The notes under the pieces: generated by a model
The model's input: the letters and a program-made list of their open reading frames with translations, nothing else
Database searches by the model: none
What the model was told of the DNA's origin: nothing
Position numbers and translations under genes: made by a program
Assembly (NCBI RefSeq): GCF_023283925.1
Contig: NZ_JAKIKX010000005.1
Location: forward strand, 1 to 64,000
Origin: Shewanella marisflavi
Lineage (GTDB): Bacteria; Pseudomonadota; Gammaproteobacteria; Enterobacterales; Shewanellaceae
DNA: 64,000 bases
Direction of reading: 5' to 3'
Shown: piece by piece, positions 62,402 to 64,000 of the stretch
Layout: every line of letters begins with the position of its first letter
How positions within the stretch are numbered: the first letter of the stretch is position 1

Positions 62402-63961
62402 TTAAGAGTCTAACTTGTCGTCGGCCACCTTATAATGTGGATCTTCGATTAAGTTAACCTCTACCAGATCGCCAGCCTTGTGGAGTAACTGCTTACAGTC
62501 ATAGCTGAGGTGACGAAGGTGTAGACGCTTGCCAGAGCTGACATAACGCTCTGCCAGGGTGTCTATGGCTTCTAACGCCGAGTGATCACATACCCGAGAA
62601 TTTTGGAAATCGACAATCACATCTTCAGGATCTGTCTTGGCGTGAAACAGCTCTAAAAACTCGGCAACAGAGCCAAAGAAGAGCGGGCCATTAAGCTTAT
62701 AGACTTTCCAGCCGTTAGCGTCTTCGCTGACATCGACATTGATATGTTTAGCGTGCTCCCAAGCAAATACTAGGGCCGAGACGATCACCCCGACAAATAC
62801 AGCAAAGGCAAGGTCAGTAAATACGGTTACAACCGTTACCAGAACAATCACGAAGGCGTCATGTTTAGGTACTTTACGCATTACCTTAAAGCTGGCCCAT
62901 TCAAAGGTGCCTAATACCACCATGAACATCACACCAACCAGCGCCGCTAGCGGGATCATCTCAATCAGTGCCGAGCCAAACAGGATAAAGGCGAGTAGCG
63001 CGATGGCTGCTGTGATGCCTGACAGGCGACCTCGGCCACCAGAGTTGATGTTGATCATTGACTGACCAATCATGGCACAGCCCCCCATGGCTCCAAAGAA
63101 ACCACTGGTGATATTACCTATTCCCTGGCCGACACACTCCTTATTGCCTTTACCTCGGGTACTGGTCATTTCGTCGATCACGGTAAGGGTTAACAGCGAC
63201 TCGATTAGGCCCACAGCAGCCAGAACAAAGGAGTAGGGTAGAATGATGTAGAGGGTTTCCAAACTGAATGGAATAGCCGGAATCGAGAAGCTTGGTAGAC
63301 TCCCTGCGATGGTGGCATCCTCTTCTCCCGTCATGGATTTTAAGAAATCCAATACATTTCGGGTATCGAGTTCGAAGTAGACTACGATGGCCGTTACGGT
63401 AAGAATTGCCGCCAGGGATGAGGGAAATGCCGTGGTTAGCTTAGGTAGAAAGTGGATAATGGCCATGGTTAATGCCACTAGCCCTAACATCAGCAATAAC
63501 TGGTCCTGTGGTAGCCAAGTTAATACGCCGTTGGCATCGGGAACTTTAAACTGCCCCAGCTGGGCGAGAAAGATCACGATCGCCAAGCCGTTAACGAAGC
63601 CTATCATGACAGGATAGGGCACAATACGGATAAACTTTCCTAGTTTTAGCAGGCCACAGGCGACCTGTATGAGGCCTGCCAACACCACAGCGGCAAAGAG
63701 ATACTGCACGCCATGTTCGGCAACCAGAGCCACCATAACCACAGCCATAGCACCCGTCGCGCCGGAGATCATGCCGGGCCGGCCGCCAATTAGCGCCGTC
63801 ACCAGTCCCATGATGAAGGCTGCATATAGGCCTACCATAGGTTCAACACCCGCAACGAATGCAAATGCTACAGCTTCGGGAACCAGTGCCAAGGCAACCG
63901 TGAGTCCGGATAACAAGTCAGCCCTGTGACTGGCAGTTTTGTGACGAATAAGATCGAACAT
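62402..63961 (-). CDS. SulP-family inorganic anion transporter
   Basis: The 519-residue inner-membrane transporter has an N-terminal core of 12-14 helices beginning [25 protein letters not shown]. The conserved [14 protein letters not shown] and [24 protein letters not shown] follow, and a cytosolic STAS domain (about 410-519, [17 protein letters not shown] and [16 protein letters not shown]). Relatives carry sulfate, bicarbonate or dicarboxylates. The substrate is not deducible. The start is an ATG at 63961, near the window edge. Confidence 0.9.
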   Translation of the reverse strand: MFDLIRHKTASHRADLLSGLTVALALVPEAVAFAFVAGVEPMVGLYAAFIMGLVTALIGGRPGMISGATGAMAVVMVALVAEHGVQYLFAAVVLAGLIQVACGLLKLGKFIRIVPYPVMIGFVNGLAIVIFLAQLGQFKVPDANGVLTWLPQDQLLLMLGLVALTMAIIHFLPKLTTAFPSSLAAILTVTAIVVYFELDTRNVLDFLKSMTGEEDATIAGSLPSFSIPAIPFSLETLYIILPYSFVLAAVGLIESLLTLTVIDEMTSTRGKGNKECVGQGIGNITSGFFGAMGGCAMIGQSMININSGGRGRLSGITAAIALLAFILFGSALIEMIPLAALVGVMFMVVLGTFEWASFKVMRKVPKHDAFVIVLVTVVTVFTDLAFAVFVGVIVSALVFAWEHAKHINVDVSEDANGWKVYKLNGPLFFGSVAEFLELFHAKTDPEDVIVDFQNSRVCDHSALEAIDTLAERYVSSGKRLHLRHLSYDCKQLLHKAGDLVEVNLIEDPHYKVADDKLDS

Positions 63962-64000
63962 TTAGCCTCTGTTATTAGTTTGTTAGTTGAATGATTATCG

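Overview
The window looks like chromosomal DNA of a marine gammaproteobacterium, most likely Shewanella. This rests on recognisable gene sets and order: a monomeric NADP isocitrate dehydrogenase beside rluE-nudJ-mnmA-hflD-purB-roxA, cspD/clpS-clpA/infA/bpt/aat, mrp-udk-dcd-pabC-mltG-tmk-holB-pilZ-tatD, a leucine dehydrogenase, ppsA/ppsR and a CrbS/CrbR-type two-component pair. No database was searched. Almost all of the sequence is ordinary core genome. I see no prophage, insertion sequence, CRISPR array or obvious genomic island.

Layout. 1-825: four identical tRNA-Lys(UUU) genes at an exact 114-bp period, followed by three degenerate tRNA-Lys-like copies at an exact 134-bp period, which have inserts in the D arm and anticodon loop. 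826-10679: a DcaP-like porin, grxA, radD, acs and, divergent from acs, a very large transporter/histidine kinase (CrbS type) with a small fumarylacetoacetase-family hydrolase. 10680-16651: a PuuB-like oxidoreductase, a YdcH-family protein, LysR regulator/frmA/frmB (formaldehyde detoxification), and a LuxR-type response regulator (CrbR type). 16878-26141: acyl-CoA thioesterase, aroH-type DAHP synthase, ppsR/ppsA, ydiJ, a DUF1285 protein and a MarR regulator. 26470-34688: a small tail-anchored protein, leucine dehydrogenase, a DUF4826-like protein, roxA, purB-hflD-mnmA, nudJ-rluE. 34960-42222: icd, cspD, clpS-clpA, infA and aat-bpt, which together form an N-degron (N-end rule) cluster. 42275-53011: a glycine-zipper protein, an Ala/Lys/Pro-rich small protein, a Nif3-family protein, metG, mrp-udk, a wrecked dcd, and pabC-mltG-tmk-holB-pilZ-tatD. 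53012-64000: an SdsR-type small RNA, rsmF, an SpmA/SpmB-type membrane protein, an outer-membrane protein, dgkA, a periplasmic ATP-dependent DNA ligase with a tyrosine phosphatase, rbgA/ylqF, a 2-oxoglutarate/Fe(II)-type oxygenase, a fused msrBA and a SulP anion transporter.

How the parts work together. The most coherent regulatory story is acetate use. CrbS (sensor) and CrbR (regulator) are about 6 kb apart, and an inverted-repeat motif (TTAGAC, a short spacer, GTCTAA or a close variant) occurs upstream of acs, upstream of crbR and upstream of the first porin gene. A 20-bp perfect palindrome lies between leucine dehydrogenase and the DUF4826-like gene and resembles operators of branched-chain amino acid catabolism. 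A small RNA gene between tatD and rsmF carries the core of SdsR/RyeB together with a sigma-S-like -10 element. The clearest decay event is an internal deletion in dcd that removed about 120 codons but kept both ends, including the original stop that overlaps the pabC start.

All functions are assigned from sequence motifs and remembered family sequences. Promoters, operators and terminators are predictions by eye.
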